DNA from: Microstegium vimineum
Lineage: Eukaryota; Streptophyta; Magnoliopsida; Poales; Poaceae
Direction of reading: 5' to 3'
NCBI GenBank assembly: GCA_022036555.1
Contig: CM039140.1
Coordinates: 7,405,943-7,469,942, forward strand
DNA: 64,000 nucleotides
Both the position numbers and the translations under genes were made by a program. The notes below the pieces were generated by a model. That model saw only the letters and a program-made list of their open reading frames with translations, did not search any database and had not been told where the DNA came from. Below, piece after piece: positions 34,444 to 43,759 of this stretch (position 1 is the first letter of the stretch; each line of letters starts with the position of its first letter).

Positions 34444-36315
34444 TCATTGCAGAACTAGGGTACGCCCTGCTATTTTGGTCATTCTCTTTCCAGTCATTTC
34501 AGCCCTAACTTCAGAAACATCTCCCCACCTGTCAATGTTAGCATACATATTTGACAGGGAGACATAATTTCCAGCATTATCCGGTTCAATTTCGAAAAGT
34601 TTCTTTGCTGCAATTTTTCCAAGCTCAATATTACAGTGAAGCTTGCATCCACGCAACAGTGCACCCCATGCTCCTGGATGAGGTTTCCCAGGCATCGACA
34701 TGATAAGATGATATGCATCTTCTAGCATACCACATCGTCCAAGAAGACTGACAATGCAAGCATAGTGCTCACCAGATGGCACAATCAAGTACACATTCTT
34801 CATCATATCAAAGAACTTCTTCCCTTCTTCTACTAGACCAGCATGACTGCAGGCTGTTAAAACAACTGTAAACACAGCATTATCAGGGGAGAGGCCCTCC
34901 AAAAGCATCTGAGAGAAAAGTTCAACAGCCTTATTAGCTGAACCATGGAGGCAGTGACCTTGCATCAGTGAACAATATGAAAACACATCTCGGACTGGCA
35001 TAGACTCAAACAAAACAGTAGCCCTCTCCAAGTTCCCACACTTTGCATTCATGTTCACAAGACAGGCCAACACATGAGCATTGTCAATATCTATAGAGTA
35101 CTTTGTGATGTAATCTTCAGTCCACCTTGCCAACCTGATGTTACCTAATTGGGAGCATGCAGACATCAGGCCAACAACAAGAAGTTCGTCTGGGTGTATA
35201 CCTTGCCCTTGGAACTCATCAAAAGTCCTCAAAGCCTCTCCAGGGTAACCATTCTGTGCATAACCTGATATCATCGCAGACCATGAGAACACATCACGGT
35301 CCTCTAACTTATCAAACAACAATCTCGCAACTTCCATGTTCCCTGCCTTTGCATACCCGCCAATCAAAGATGTACATGCTGTGGCAGTTCTATCAGGCAT
35401 TTCATCAAACAGCCTCCTTGCGCCATCCAGGTCCCCACACTTTACATAACCGTCAACCATCACATTCCAGTACACCACGTTCCGGTGACGCATTCTATCA
35501 AACAGCTCTCTGGCGGCCATGATGTCACCATTGTTGGCATAGGCCACGATAATGGCGGTCCAGGAAACCTCACTGGGGATGTCGATTTGATCAAAGAGCG
35601 CCCGGGCCGCACCAGCCGCGCCGCACCTGCCGTAGAACTGAACGAGCGCCGTGCGGATGAAGAGGTCGGCGTGCACGCCAAGGCGGATAGCGGCGGCGTG
35701 CAGGGCTCGTCCAGCGGGGAGGCAGGATACGCGGGCGCACGCACGGAGGAGGCAGGGGAACGAGAAGGAGTCCGGGAGCGCGGCCTGTCGGAGGAGGTTG
35801 AACTCGGTGAGCGCGGCGTGGAGCGGGGCGTGGCGGGCGAGGGACGCGAGCACGGCGTTGCGGAGGCGGAGCGGGGCGGCGTGGGAGTCGGGAAGCGCGG
35901 CGATGAACGAGGCTGCGACGGAGGGGCACTCGAGGGCATCGCAGGCGGCGGCGAAGCGGGCGAGGAGGGCGTGGTGGTTGTGGAGGCCGAGGCGGATGAT
36001 GCGGGCGTGGAGCTGGGCGAGGCAGCGCACGGTGCGGCAGCGGCCGAGGAGAGTGGCGACCGCAGGGGATGGCCGGCTGGCGGCGGCCGCAGCGGAGGGG
36101 GATGGGGACGCGAGGGCATTGCAGGTGGCGGCGAAGCGGGGTAGGAGGGCTTGGTGGGTGTGGAGGCCGAGGCCGACGATGCGGCGGGCTGTGCGGCAGC
36201 GGCCGAAGAGGGTGGCGACCGGAGGGAGTGGCCGACCGACGGCGGTTGTCATGCGGTTGCGGCGGCGAGTCGGGAGGCGGGTTGTGGCATTTGCGTTTGC
36301 CTTGCCTTTCGGCAT
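34444..36315 (-). CDS. Pentatricopeptide repeat protein, PLS class with E domain
   Basis: An intronless gene of 623 codons if the ATG at 36315 is used; ATG 36252 is an alternative. It carries roughly eleven PPR units, for example NVVYWNVMVDGYVKCGDLDG, DVFSWSAMISGYAQNG and VFTVVLTACSHAGLVEEGK. It ends with an E-type domain (HPGAWGALLRGCKLHCNIEL, VSLSNMYANIDRWGDVSEVR). PLS/E proteins bind single-stranded RNA base by base and take part in C-to-U editing in mitochondria or plastids; the target here is unknown. The Arg-rich, acid-poor N terminus fits an organelle transit peptide. There is no E+ or DYW domain, so a catalytic partner would be needed, and the E domain ends with an atypical TKIAGRTLVLQ. 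Residues 28-79 and 81-135 are a diverged internal duplication. Confidence 0.9.
   Translation of the reverse strand: MPKGKANANATTRLPTRRRNRMTTAVGRPLPPVATLFGRCRTARRIVGLGLHTHQALLPRFAATCNALASPSPSAAAAASRPSPAVATLLGRCRTVRCLAQLHARIIRLGLHNHHALLARFAAACDALECPSVAASFIAALPDSHAAPLRLRNAVLASLARHAPLHAALTEFNLLRQAALPDSFSFPCLLRACARVSCLPAGRALHAAAIRLGVHADLFIRTALVQFYGRCGAAGAARALFDQIDIPSEVSWTAIIVAYANNGDIMAARELFDRMRHRNVVYWNVMVDGYVKCGDLDGARRLFDEMPDRTATACTSLIGGYAKAGNMEVARLLFDKLEDRDVFSWSAMISGYAQNGYPGEALRTFDEFQGQGIHPDELLVVGLMSACSQLGNIRLARWTEDYITKYSIDIDNAHVLACLVNMNAKCGNLERATVLFESMPVRDVFSYCSLMQGHCLHGSANKAVELFSQMLLEGLSPDNAVFTVVLTACSHAGLVEEGKKFFDMMKNVYLIVPSGEHYACIVSLLGRCGMLEDAYHLIMSMPGKPHPGAWGALLRGCKLHCNIELGKIAAKKLFEIEPDNAGNYVSLSNMYANIDRWGDVSEVRAEMTGKRMTKIAGRTLVLQ
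35911..36234 (-). repeat. Internal tandem duplication in the PPR gene
   Basis: The segment 36079-36234 and the segment 35911-36075 both encode a unit with VATL-GRCRT, GLH-H-ALL-RFAA-C-AL. The N-terminal copy lacks about eight codons (the LAQLHARI part). The duplication extends the presequence-proximal region and stays in frame. Confidence 0.85.
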
Positions 36316-36420
36316 TTTGAAGTGGATGTTTCCCTGGTTTTGGACTTCGGGGGACTTGGCCACTTGGGCGTGGCACAGTGGGAGTTGGGCCGACTCGTGT
36401 TTGGAAAATTTCAATCAATC

Positions 36421-37029
36421 GCACAACAATTTCATTTCCTTAAAAAGCCCAAAGAGGGTGTAATTCTTGGTTCATTCCATCGCTTGCTTACGTCTCTATC
36501 CGTCACCAAGAGGGTACAATTCTCGGTTTGAGTAATTTTCTTGTGTTTGATTAAGTTTATAAAGATTAGTATCAACATTTATAAAAAAAATTGTTTGTTA
36601 GCTTTGATTATGTTTATACAAAATTGAATGCTCGATTAGAAGGTATGAACAATCCACAGATAGATGATAACGGATGATGTGGCCTTTTTATCTATAAGTA
36701 TTTGACATGTCGCCGTCGTGAGGTGTGGTCGCCAACATATGAGCAAATTTGCAGGTTTGTACGCTTTCCAGAATTCTCTTTGAATATTTTCTTTTGTCAC
36801 GTTTGTGTTGCAAAAACAAAAGGGTCCTCATCACTTCCTACTCCTATTGAAAATATTTAATTTTGCACATTCTTTTCTCCACATCTTTGGCAACTAATAA
36901 AACCTAGAGTGTGTTTCTAAAATCCTTCAAGTTAGTCATGAACTTTTGCACCTATTTTTCAATAAAAATTGCACATATATTATGTTACATGTTTCCAAAC
37001 TAGATAAATAATTTTAATGTAATATTGAT
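36421..37029. other. Upstream flank of the PPR gene, no gene recognised
   Basis: This should contain the promoter of the PPR gene. I could not assign a convincing TATA box. The rest is AT-rich intergenic sequence. Confidence 0.4.
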
Positions 37030-38342
37030 GCTTACCAGAAAACTGAATATCCTTGGGGGCCAACAATTTCATTGAGGGGTGAAACTGAACCCCCAAGGAT
37101 ATATCATTAACTTGTGGGGTCATATGAAACCCTCAAGAAAATGCATATTCTTCAGTGCTCACAAACCGCCAAGTTAATTCTATATTTCCTTGAGTGCTAG
37201 TCGAAACCGCCAAAGTTATTCAAAATTGCTTGAGTGTTATTTGAAACCGCCAAGGTAACTCAAATTTCCTTGGGTGTAACTAGAAACCGGCAAAGAAGTT
37301 TAAGTTTCCTTGGATGCAAACCCTTAAGAAAGTTATTGTAGCCACCAAGGAAAAACTTTTAGTTTATAGTCATATTCTTCTCAACCACCGATATATTGAA
37401 CAAATTGCATTCTTAGTTAGTTAGACATTGCATTTTATAGAATAAAATCTCTACTGACATATTTTTTAAACCAAAAACATTTTTTCTTAGTATATTAATC
37501 TAACAAAAGGTATAATTTTGTGTAGTCTTACACTAGAGAATGCACACTGACATTTAGCTCGAGATACCTAGTTAGTTTTAAAGCTAACATGCAACATACT
37601 AATATAATATGGAGGCAAAGTTTACATCAAAGTTGTAGAGCCTGAAGAGATATACAACTTAGTGGTTGATGACATTTTCATTTGAAATCGCTTGATATCC
37701 ACAAACTATGTTATAAGTTCTTAGAGTTTTCACCTTCAAATTTTTTGAATCTTTCAAATGACTTTATATGGAGATACAACCTAAACCATAGTTGTAGTAC
37801 TCGACAAGATGTAAAACTCTCTAGTTCAAACTTTTTTCATTTGAAATCGTTTAGGCTCTCTAATACTCATTACAAAAAGTGAAAACAAAAAGAAAGAAAC
37901 ATTCACTTAGTCACAAAAGACTTCGTGGTATAGTGGTAAGTGAGTTTATACTTGAAAATTAGATGCTAAGTTTGATTCACAACCACAACAAACATGCGGA
38001 TATTTCTCTTTTTCGTATACATTTCCTTGAGGGTTAGTGGCCCCCTCAAGAAAATTCATTGGCACTCAACAAAACATAGATCCTTGAGGGTGATATATTT
38101 TTTTGACGACACTCAATGAAACATATATCCTTGTGTGTTGTTACATTTCCTACAATGTTAAAAATCTGACCACTTGTTTGTTTCCTTAACGGTTCAACCC
38201 TAAGGAATTAGTTTGTGGCGGCCAACCTTCAAGGTAATAGGTATTTCTGACTCTCCATCCTTTCCTTGAGTGCTAGCCGTCAAGAGTGATTTCTTTGACG
38301 GTTTTGCACCTTTCCTTGAGGGATATTCGTTTTATGGTAGTA
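37030..38342. mobile_element. CACTA-like non-autonomous element (about 1.3 kb)
   Basis: The left end (TTACCAGAAAACTGAATATCC) and the inverted right end (TACTACCATAAAACGAATATCC) match at most positions and resemble a degenerate CACTA terminus. Both flanks are filled with subterminal repeats around TTCCTTGAGTG or CCTTGAGGG and the complementary AAACCGCCAAGG, in both orientations over about 37030-37350 and 38020-38330, with an AT-rich centre. There is no transposase. Target duplications are not clear, and both outermost bases have diverged from CACTA, so mobility is doubtful. Confidence 0.6.
37917..37985 (+). other. tRNA-like sequence inside the CACTA-like element
   Basis: GTGGTATAGTGGTAAGT resembles a tRNA D-arm/A-box and is followed about 35 bases later by AGTTTGATTCAC, a degraded B-box (consensus GGTTCGANNCC). 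The stems do not pair well, so it is a remnant of a tRNA or SINE rather than a functional tRNA gene. Confidence 0.3.
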
Positions 38343-38575
38343 ATTTTAATATTTGACCAAACCTTGCTGTCAACAAACATGTTTTTTTGGCGAGAGCGAG
38401 CGAGGGAGTATCTGATCGAGAAGGCTAGCTAGATTCATGAAATTGAACCAGAGCCGTGCGCGGGGCGCGGCATAGATTGATTTACATTGAGCTCGATCAA
38501 AAGTAGCAGCATATCACACATTCGACCAAATCAGAACCCTATTTATACAGCAAAGGTTGGATCCATATATTGCGG

Positions 38576-38613
38576 CATGCACGCACGCACGCAACACGTA
38601 CAACGCACGCAAT
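38576..38613. repeat. GCAC/ACGC-rich microsatellite
   Basis: Imperfect repeats of CGCACGCA downstream of psaO on the minus-strand reading. Confidence 0.65.
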
Positions 38614-38654
38614 CAGAGTTGAGAGATGCATGGATCGGAGCTTGATCGGCTTCA

Positions 38655-39433
38655 CTACTTCTCGAAGTAGTCCTCTGTCCTGCCCTTGAATCCGATCTGG
38701 CCGAAGGTGAGCACGATGAACAGACCCAGGTGCCACGTCACTAGCCACAGCCTGCAGCAACGTACAGTACAAAGTTGTTCGTGTTCAATATAAAGGCCGG
38801 TGGATGGACGCGTGCCGGATGGATGGATCGGGAGATCGGTCTGAGTCTGACTCACCAGAACTGGGAGGTGACGGCGGGTGGCGTGGGGAAGTGGGCCAGC
38901 TCCTCGCTGATGCTGGAGAAGAAGAGCCCCGTGAGGCTGTTGCCGTTGATGGCTGGGATGCTGGACGGCCCGATCCAGCCGATGAGCCCGTAGCCGATGA
39001 TGCTCAGGTCCCTCCGCAGCCAGCCCCGGGGGAAACCTGCGGAGCGAGCGTGCGTGTACAGGATCCATCATCGGAGGAACCAAACCGTGCGCCGCGATCA
39101 GCAACTAATATGCTGTATTTTCACAGAGAGAGGGCTCGTAAGTTGAGTTACTCACGTCATGCAGGTGATCCTGCCGTTCCTCTCCAGGTTCCTCGTCATC
39201 AGCGGGTTCCTGGCCGACACCCGGCTGCCCCTAGTGAAGCCTGCAACGTAACGCAAGGAAGACCACCAATGCAAGCAAGTGAGCATTTTGTCAGTGGTGG
39301 GTGCAGCTGCAAGGAGCATTTCTGCAGACGATGGAATGGAAAACAAAACAAGGAACGTACTGGTGGAGAAAGCCGGCCGGGTAGCCAGGGAGGAGGCGCC
39401 GGCGAGGCCGGAGACGGTGGAGGAGGCGGCCAT
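38655..39433 (-). CDS. psaO: Photosystem I subunit O precursor, four exons, one apparent frameshift
   Basis: The exons are 39361-39433, 39156-39240, 38856-39036 and 38655-38751, joined by GT...AG introns (GTACGT, GTGAGT, GTGAGT donors). The expected product has about 144 residues and is imported into chloroplasts. A Ser/Ala-rich transit peptide starting MAASSTVSGLAGASS comes first, then a mature membrane protein with two hydrophobic spans: IIGYGLIGWIGPSSIPAI, and FWLWLVTWHLG continuing into GLFIVLTFGQIGF. It ends KGRTEDYFEK. PsaO lies beside PsaL on photosystem I and helps balance excitation and bind LHCII during state transitions (family knowledge). Exon 3 is read correctly only if one base is removed from the GGGGG run (plus strand 39028-39032); as given, the frame is lost after CMT. 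Both flanking exons and all splice sites are otherwise intact, so a sequence error is likely. Confidence 0.9.
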
Positions 39434-40002
39434 GTCTGTCTGTCTGTTGAGTCTGTCAGCTCTCAGCTCAGCTGCTGCAAATGAATGGCCCGGGGTCCGG
39501 TTTAATTTGTGGCTTGTGGTGCGGAGGCGCGGCGCGGACAGGGACAAGGACTCGAGCGAGAGGACGGGATGAGACGCCCCGGATTGTTGTGGGGGCGCGC
39601 CTGATGTGGATCACTTGCAGCGGATGAAATAGATTCGTCGCCGCCCAACCCGCCTATGGCAGCGCTACACATAGGATATGTCTGGATAAGATATTGGGCC
39701 GCGTAGAGAACGCAGATGCGGCGAAGTCACTGGGGCTGTTGCATTGCAGCAAGTGCTCGCCCAAAACAATAGGACCCCAAGCTCCAAATTGTGTGGATCA
39801 GGGATGCAGCTTTTTTCTGCTCATTCTGTGCTACGGCAACATGTGTACACCGATATTATTGGCTTGCTTGATAGTCATTTGCCGTACCAAATGGATTATC
39901 CAGTGTTTCGGACTCTTCATTGGCTCAAGGAATTTCCATTCTGTACAGGACAGCTACCGAATGATATACAGTACTCTGGAAATACCGAAGTGGTTAACAA
40001 CT
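39434..40002. other. Upstream region of psaO, no other gene recognised
   Basis: This should hold the psaO promoter. No clear TATA box is visible within 150 bases of the start codon. GACAGACAGACA lies just before the ATG. The rest shows no coding domain. Confidence 0.4.
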
Positions 40003-40511
40003 ATTCCCTACGTCCAAAAAAAAAGGGGCATGTTTAGAACCATTAGCACTAAAACTTAACAACTAAAATTAGTAGTATTGGATTCAAAAAGACATGCTAA
40101 TAATTAGCCAAAGAGTTGTTGGCTATAGGTTCTATTAACAGGTTTGGAGTTGCTAATAGGCGTTAATAGTTCATATATACCTTCAACTCACTATCCAACC
40201 ATGGATCCAAATAGTCTCTAATTAGAAAACAGCTAGCTAATTTGTAGTGGTAATAGATCCAAATAGGACCTAAAATAATTGACCTTTTAGATTATGAAAT
40301 CTAGACAAGTTATCAAAATTCATAAGTATAATGTCACTCATCTTGATTGATTGGACACATTTTTTGTGCTGCAGCTGCTGCTGGATGCGCAGTTCAGATT
40401 TGAAAGGTGCAAGTTTCAAGCAGCAAATTTCAACGGTTCAGACTCTAAGCAGCGTGCTCCGCACAAGAAGTGCAGCCGATCAAACCCACTTATTTTAAGA
40501 TGGAGGGAGTA
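40003..40511. mobile_element. Nested MITEs (degenerate)
   Basis: The outer borders ATTCCCTACGTCCAAAAA (near 40003) and TTTTAAGATGGAGGGAGTA (ending near 40511) look like inverted Stowaway-type ends. Within them, a segment bounded by GGCATGTTTAGAACC (about 40025) and GGATCCAAATAGGACC-like sequence (about 40272) resembles a hAT MITE inserted later. Borders are approximate. Confidence 0.4.
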
Positions 40512-40584
40512 CACATCACATATATGAAAAAAAAATAGATGAGGATGCAATTGTTGGGGCATCTCCCATGGATTTATGCCACTT

Positions 40585-40690
40585 GTGTATGTATAATCAT
40601 CTAACTTAAGAAACAACTATATAGATTATTAAGGAGGGACAGTTAGAAAAAAATTGTCGTCTCTCTTATACATTAGATGATTATGCATGG
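40585..40690. repeat. Small inverted repeat
   Basis: TGTATAATCATCTAA (about 40589) and TTAGATGATTATGCA (about 40674) are inverted with one mismatch, enclosing about 70 bases. Possibly a tiny MITE. Confidence 0.5.
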
Positions 40691-40968
40691 ACACATATTA
40701 TGAATGCATAAGCATAACAGTCTTTTTTTGTGGAAGTGGAACAACTGGTCGTGGACCTTTGGTCATGTGCTTGGGCTGTTAAGAACTTCAGCTTGTTGGA
40801 TTCGGGACTATGCTTGTGTAGGTCTGGCTCATATGACGGCCTTGGCTAACCAATGCTTGCTTGCAAGTGACGGACACCAATGGGTTGGGCTGTTGGGCTG
40901 CAATTTTCATTTGAAAGAGTCCATTTTATCTCCATAAATCATCACTTTAATTTCCTCATTGAACGGTA

Positions 40969-41826
40969 AAATTAGACATCTTAAGTCTTAACCTCTATAC
41001 TCTCAAAACAGTTATAACTACCTTCCTGCCCGGACTGAAGTGGTTCTAAAAGTGGCATCATCTTGTTTTCAGTTAACAAAAATCCAATAAATACTTGATA
41101 AGATTTTCAAACCACAAATACCTCTAAAGATTTTAAATATTATTGGAAAAATCCTAGAGATGGATTGGGATATGAACCAAAAAAATTACTTAGGGTCATG
41201 AAAATATATCTCTAAAATATTTTAAAAATTAGATTTCACTCTACAAAATGGTATAAGTACAAAAAAATCCAAAAAATTATATGTTTAAATGTATAATTAT
41301 TGGATACAACCAACATAAGTGCAAAGTTGAATGCATTCATGCTATGTAATCATGTCAGTTGCATATTATGTTTTGTTGTGAAATTTTTATAAATCATGTT
41401 TATACATTAATTAGAATGTTTTATGATTTTTCTTGATATTTTCTCATTTTCCTACATCTAGATATTCTTTTAAAAGTGTCAAACAATTTTTCATGAGATT
41501 TAAATATTTTATTTGGGTTATTTGCATCTCACTCCATATTTAGGATTTTTATTAGATTTTTTAAAACCTTATAGACATTTTCTAGGGTTTAAAATCTGTA
41601 TTAAGTACTCCCTCAATCCCAAATTGTAAGTCATTCCAACAATCTTGGAGAGTCAAAGTTTCTCAAGTTTGACCATTTTGACTCTCCAAGATTGTTAGAA
41701 TGACTTACAATTTGGGATGGAGAGAGTATTTAATAATATGAATATAGTTTCAAAACCACCGCAAATCGAGGCAGGGAAATAATTTGAATGGTTTTGAGAG
41801 TAGTCTAGAGAGTAAGATGTCTAGTT
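40969..41826. mobile_element. Element with long terminal inverted repeats (about 860 bp), MULE-like or MITE
   Basis: The left arm (40969-41033: ATTAGACATCTTAAG, ACTCTCAAAAC, CTTCCTGCCC) is the inverse of the right arm (41769-41826: GGCAGGGAAAT, GGTTTTGAGAGT, AGTAAGATGTCTAG). Similarity extends over about 60 bp with several mismatches. The AT-rich interior has no coding capacity and hosts a younger Stowaway MITE at 41608-41726. Long inverted arms suggest a Mutator-like or foldback element; no target duplication was established. Confidence 0.55.
41608..41726. mobile_element. Stowaway MITE, near-perfect hairpin (119 bp)
   Basis: Nearly the whole element is one inverted repeat: CTCCCTCAATCCCAAATTGT...GAGAGTCAAA, a loop of about 20 bases, then the inverse ending GGGATGGAGAGAG. 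TA flanks both ends (41606-41607 and 41727-41728). The arms are much better preserved than in the other MITEs here, suggesting a young copy. Confidence 0.88.
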
Positions 41827-41829
41827 CAA

Positions 41830-43496
41830 GAGTACGATAAAGATAATGATTGACATGTTAGTGAAATCATCCAACAAATAATCACTTTAAAGTAGTCAAG
41901 AGGGCTATTTTGTCATGTTTATCTCGTATTGAAGATCGAGGTGCGCTTTCAAATTCACCAACTAATTCATTAGGTTGCTGAATCGAACTTTACTTACAAA
42001 ACAAGCACTGTATCTAGTCAATGATAAGCCCAAAAAGCAGCATCAATAAAACTAAAACAGATAACAACCATACATAGAGATGAAAATTAGAATGAGACCT
42101 TAATAACACGCTAATAATGTACATCATTGGTCTGTGACCCACTCCACGAGCTCCCAGCTAGCGTTAACCAGCCACCGTTTGCTAGACTGCACCCGGCCGG
42201 AAAGTCATCGGGTCTCGGTCGATACTACACCGTAGTCATCTTTAGCAATGTAAGTGGGCTTTTTACGGGTTTCCGCTTGCATCCCTACATCTTTGCACCG
42301 ACGCTGCCTGAACGACATGGGTGGTTCGTGATGCGGCTGTTTCGCGACCCGCCGCCTGTCCGTGGCCGGTGCCCCTTGTCGGCCGGGAGCGGAGGGAAGG
42401 AGGAGAGTCGCGCGGAGAATGCCCGGGCTCGCCGAGGATGAACACGAGGGGCCTCGACGACCCAGCTCCACCCGGCGGCCACCTCTCCGCGGTCTCCTGC
42501 TTAACACGAGAGGCACGTGCCTGGCAGAGTCAGCGACACTCTGTCGACTCTCGACTGAGTGAGGCTGGACTGCTGCCATCACTGACTCTGGTTACCAAAC
42601 TGACGACGCGATTAACGATCCTGCTGTTTGAGCAATGGGGATGGGCCCCTCCGATTCCGAACCTGTTCGTATGCTCAGCTTACCATGTTCTCTCTACTGG
42701 TACAGTACAGAAAGGCAGAAGAAACGAACGACATGACAGTCCCAATTAACACTGGGCATGGCAAACGCTGGTTTACAGAGGTGGAAGAGTTGAACCGGGA
42801 CTCGGATGCCTGCCGACACCCAACCGCAATGTCTCCATCGCACACCAATTACTAACGAGTAACGACGATGCAGTACAAGTTGTGTTCCGGAATTCCGGAT
42901 GCATCCATGCCCGCGCACAGGCACAGCATCGTTTCCTGCGGCTGCGGGCGGTAGACAAAACGGCCGGAGTGCGTGCGAACCAATCGCCTGTCGGTCACGC
43001 TTTCCCGACTAGCGCGTCCGAACAACCAGCAGTGCTAACTTTCGTTAACTTTATAGAAAAATATAATACTATAAATAAGCATTATATGAAAATATATTAT
43101 ACTATAAATCTAATGATATTAATTTAATATCATAACTTTTAATATTTTTTTCTAGAAATTTGGTTAGAGTTTAAAATGATTGACTTAAAATAACTTTAGA
43201 AATATATTCTTTCAGAGACGAAAATGATAGTTCTATTATCATTTAAGAGTCTATTTGACAGTTTTATCAATAATTTTATAAAAAAATTTAACCAAACATA
43301 TTTTGTCAAAATAGCTTTATACGAAGTTGTTTTTCTCTCATCTCACAAAAGGATGAGTTGATGTGAAACTAAAAAAAAAAGATTTTTACATCTCTCTTTT
43401 TCTATTTTCGTCTCTCAACTATACATAAAATTATTGGTGAACCTAGCTATTCAGCCAAATAATTTTCTTACAACAATCCAGCTTTATAAAAATACT
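41830..43496. other. Intergenic DNA, no gene supported
   Basis: A GC-rich patch at about 42130-42600 is open in several frames, but no translation shows a known domain. From 43040 to 43490 the sequence is very AT-rich and may be a degraded MITE. Confidence 0.4.
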
Positions 43497-43501
43497 CATA
43501 G

Positions 43502-43759
43502 TGTAGAGAGATGTGGCGTGTACATATATAGATTATAGATTACATTTGAGGCCTTTTGGCCAAATCTGTACATGCGCATACAGTTACAGCGAGAGCGGGC
43601 GAGCGCGCAGAGCGGGAGCGTGGGCGCCGCGGAGACCGGGCTTGCGTGGACGCAGTGAGTGCGGCGAGTGCGCACGGAGTAGCGCCGAGTCCGCACTGGT
43701 CGTTGGTGATCCGAACGGCCTGGGCGCTGGGCTTAGCCGTTGCTGAGTTTCCGTTGACA
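43502..43759 (-). repeat. 3' LTR of the second Copia element
   Basis: TG...CA ends (TGTCAACGG...CTCTCTACA on the minus strand), next to the G-run polypurine tract at 43760-43770. It is 28 bp shorter near its outer end than the 5' LTR. Confidence 0.9.

Noticed and set aside
35485..36463. Long plus-strand frames opposite the PPR gene
   Set aside because: GC-rich antisense shadows of the PPR coding sequence, with no domain of their own.
42127..42600. GC-rich patch with frames of 100-140 codons
   Set aside because: Frames overlap in several phases on both strands and none shows a known domain, splice structure or promoter.
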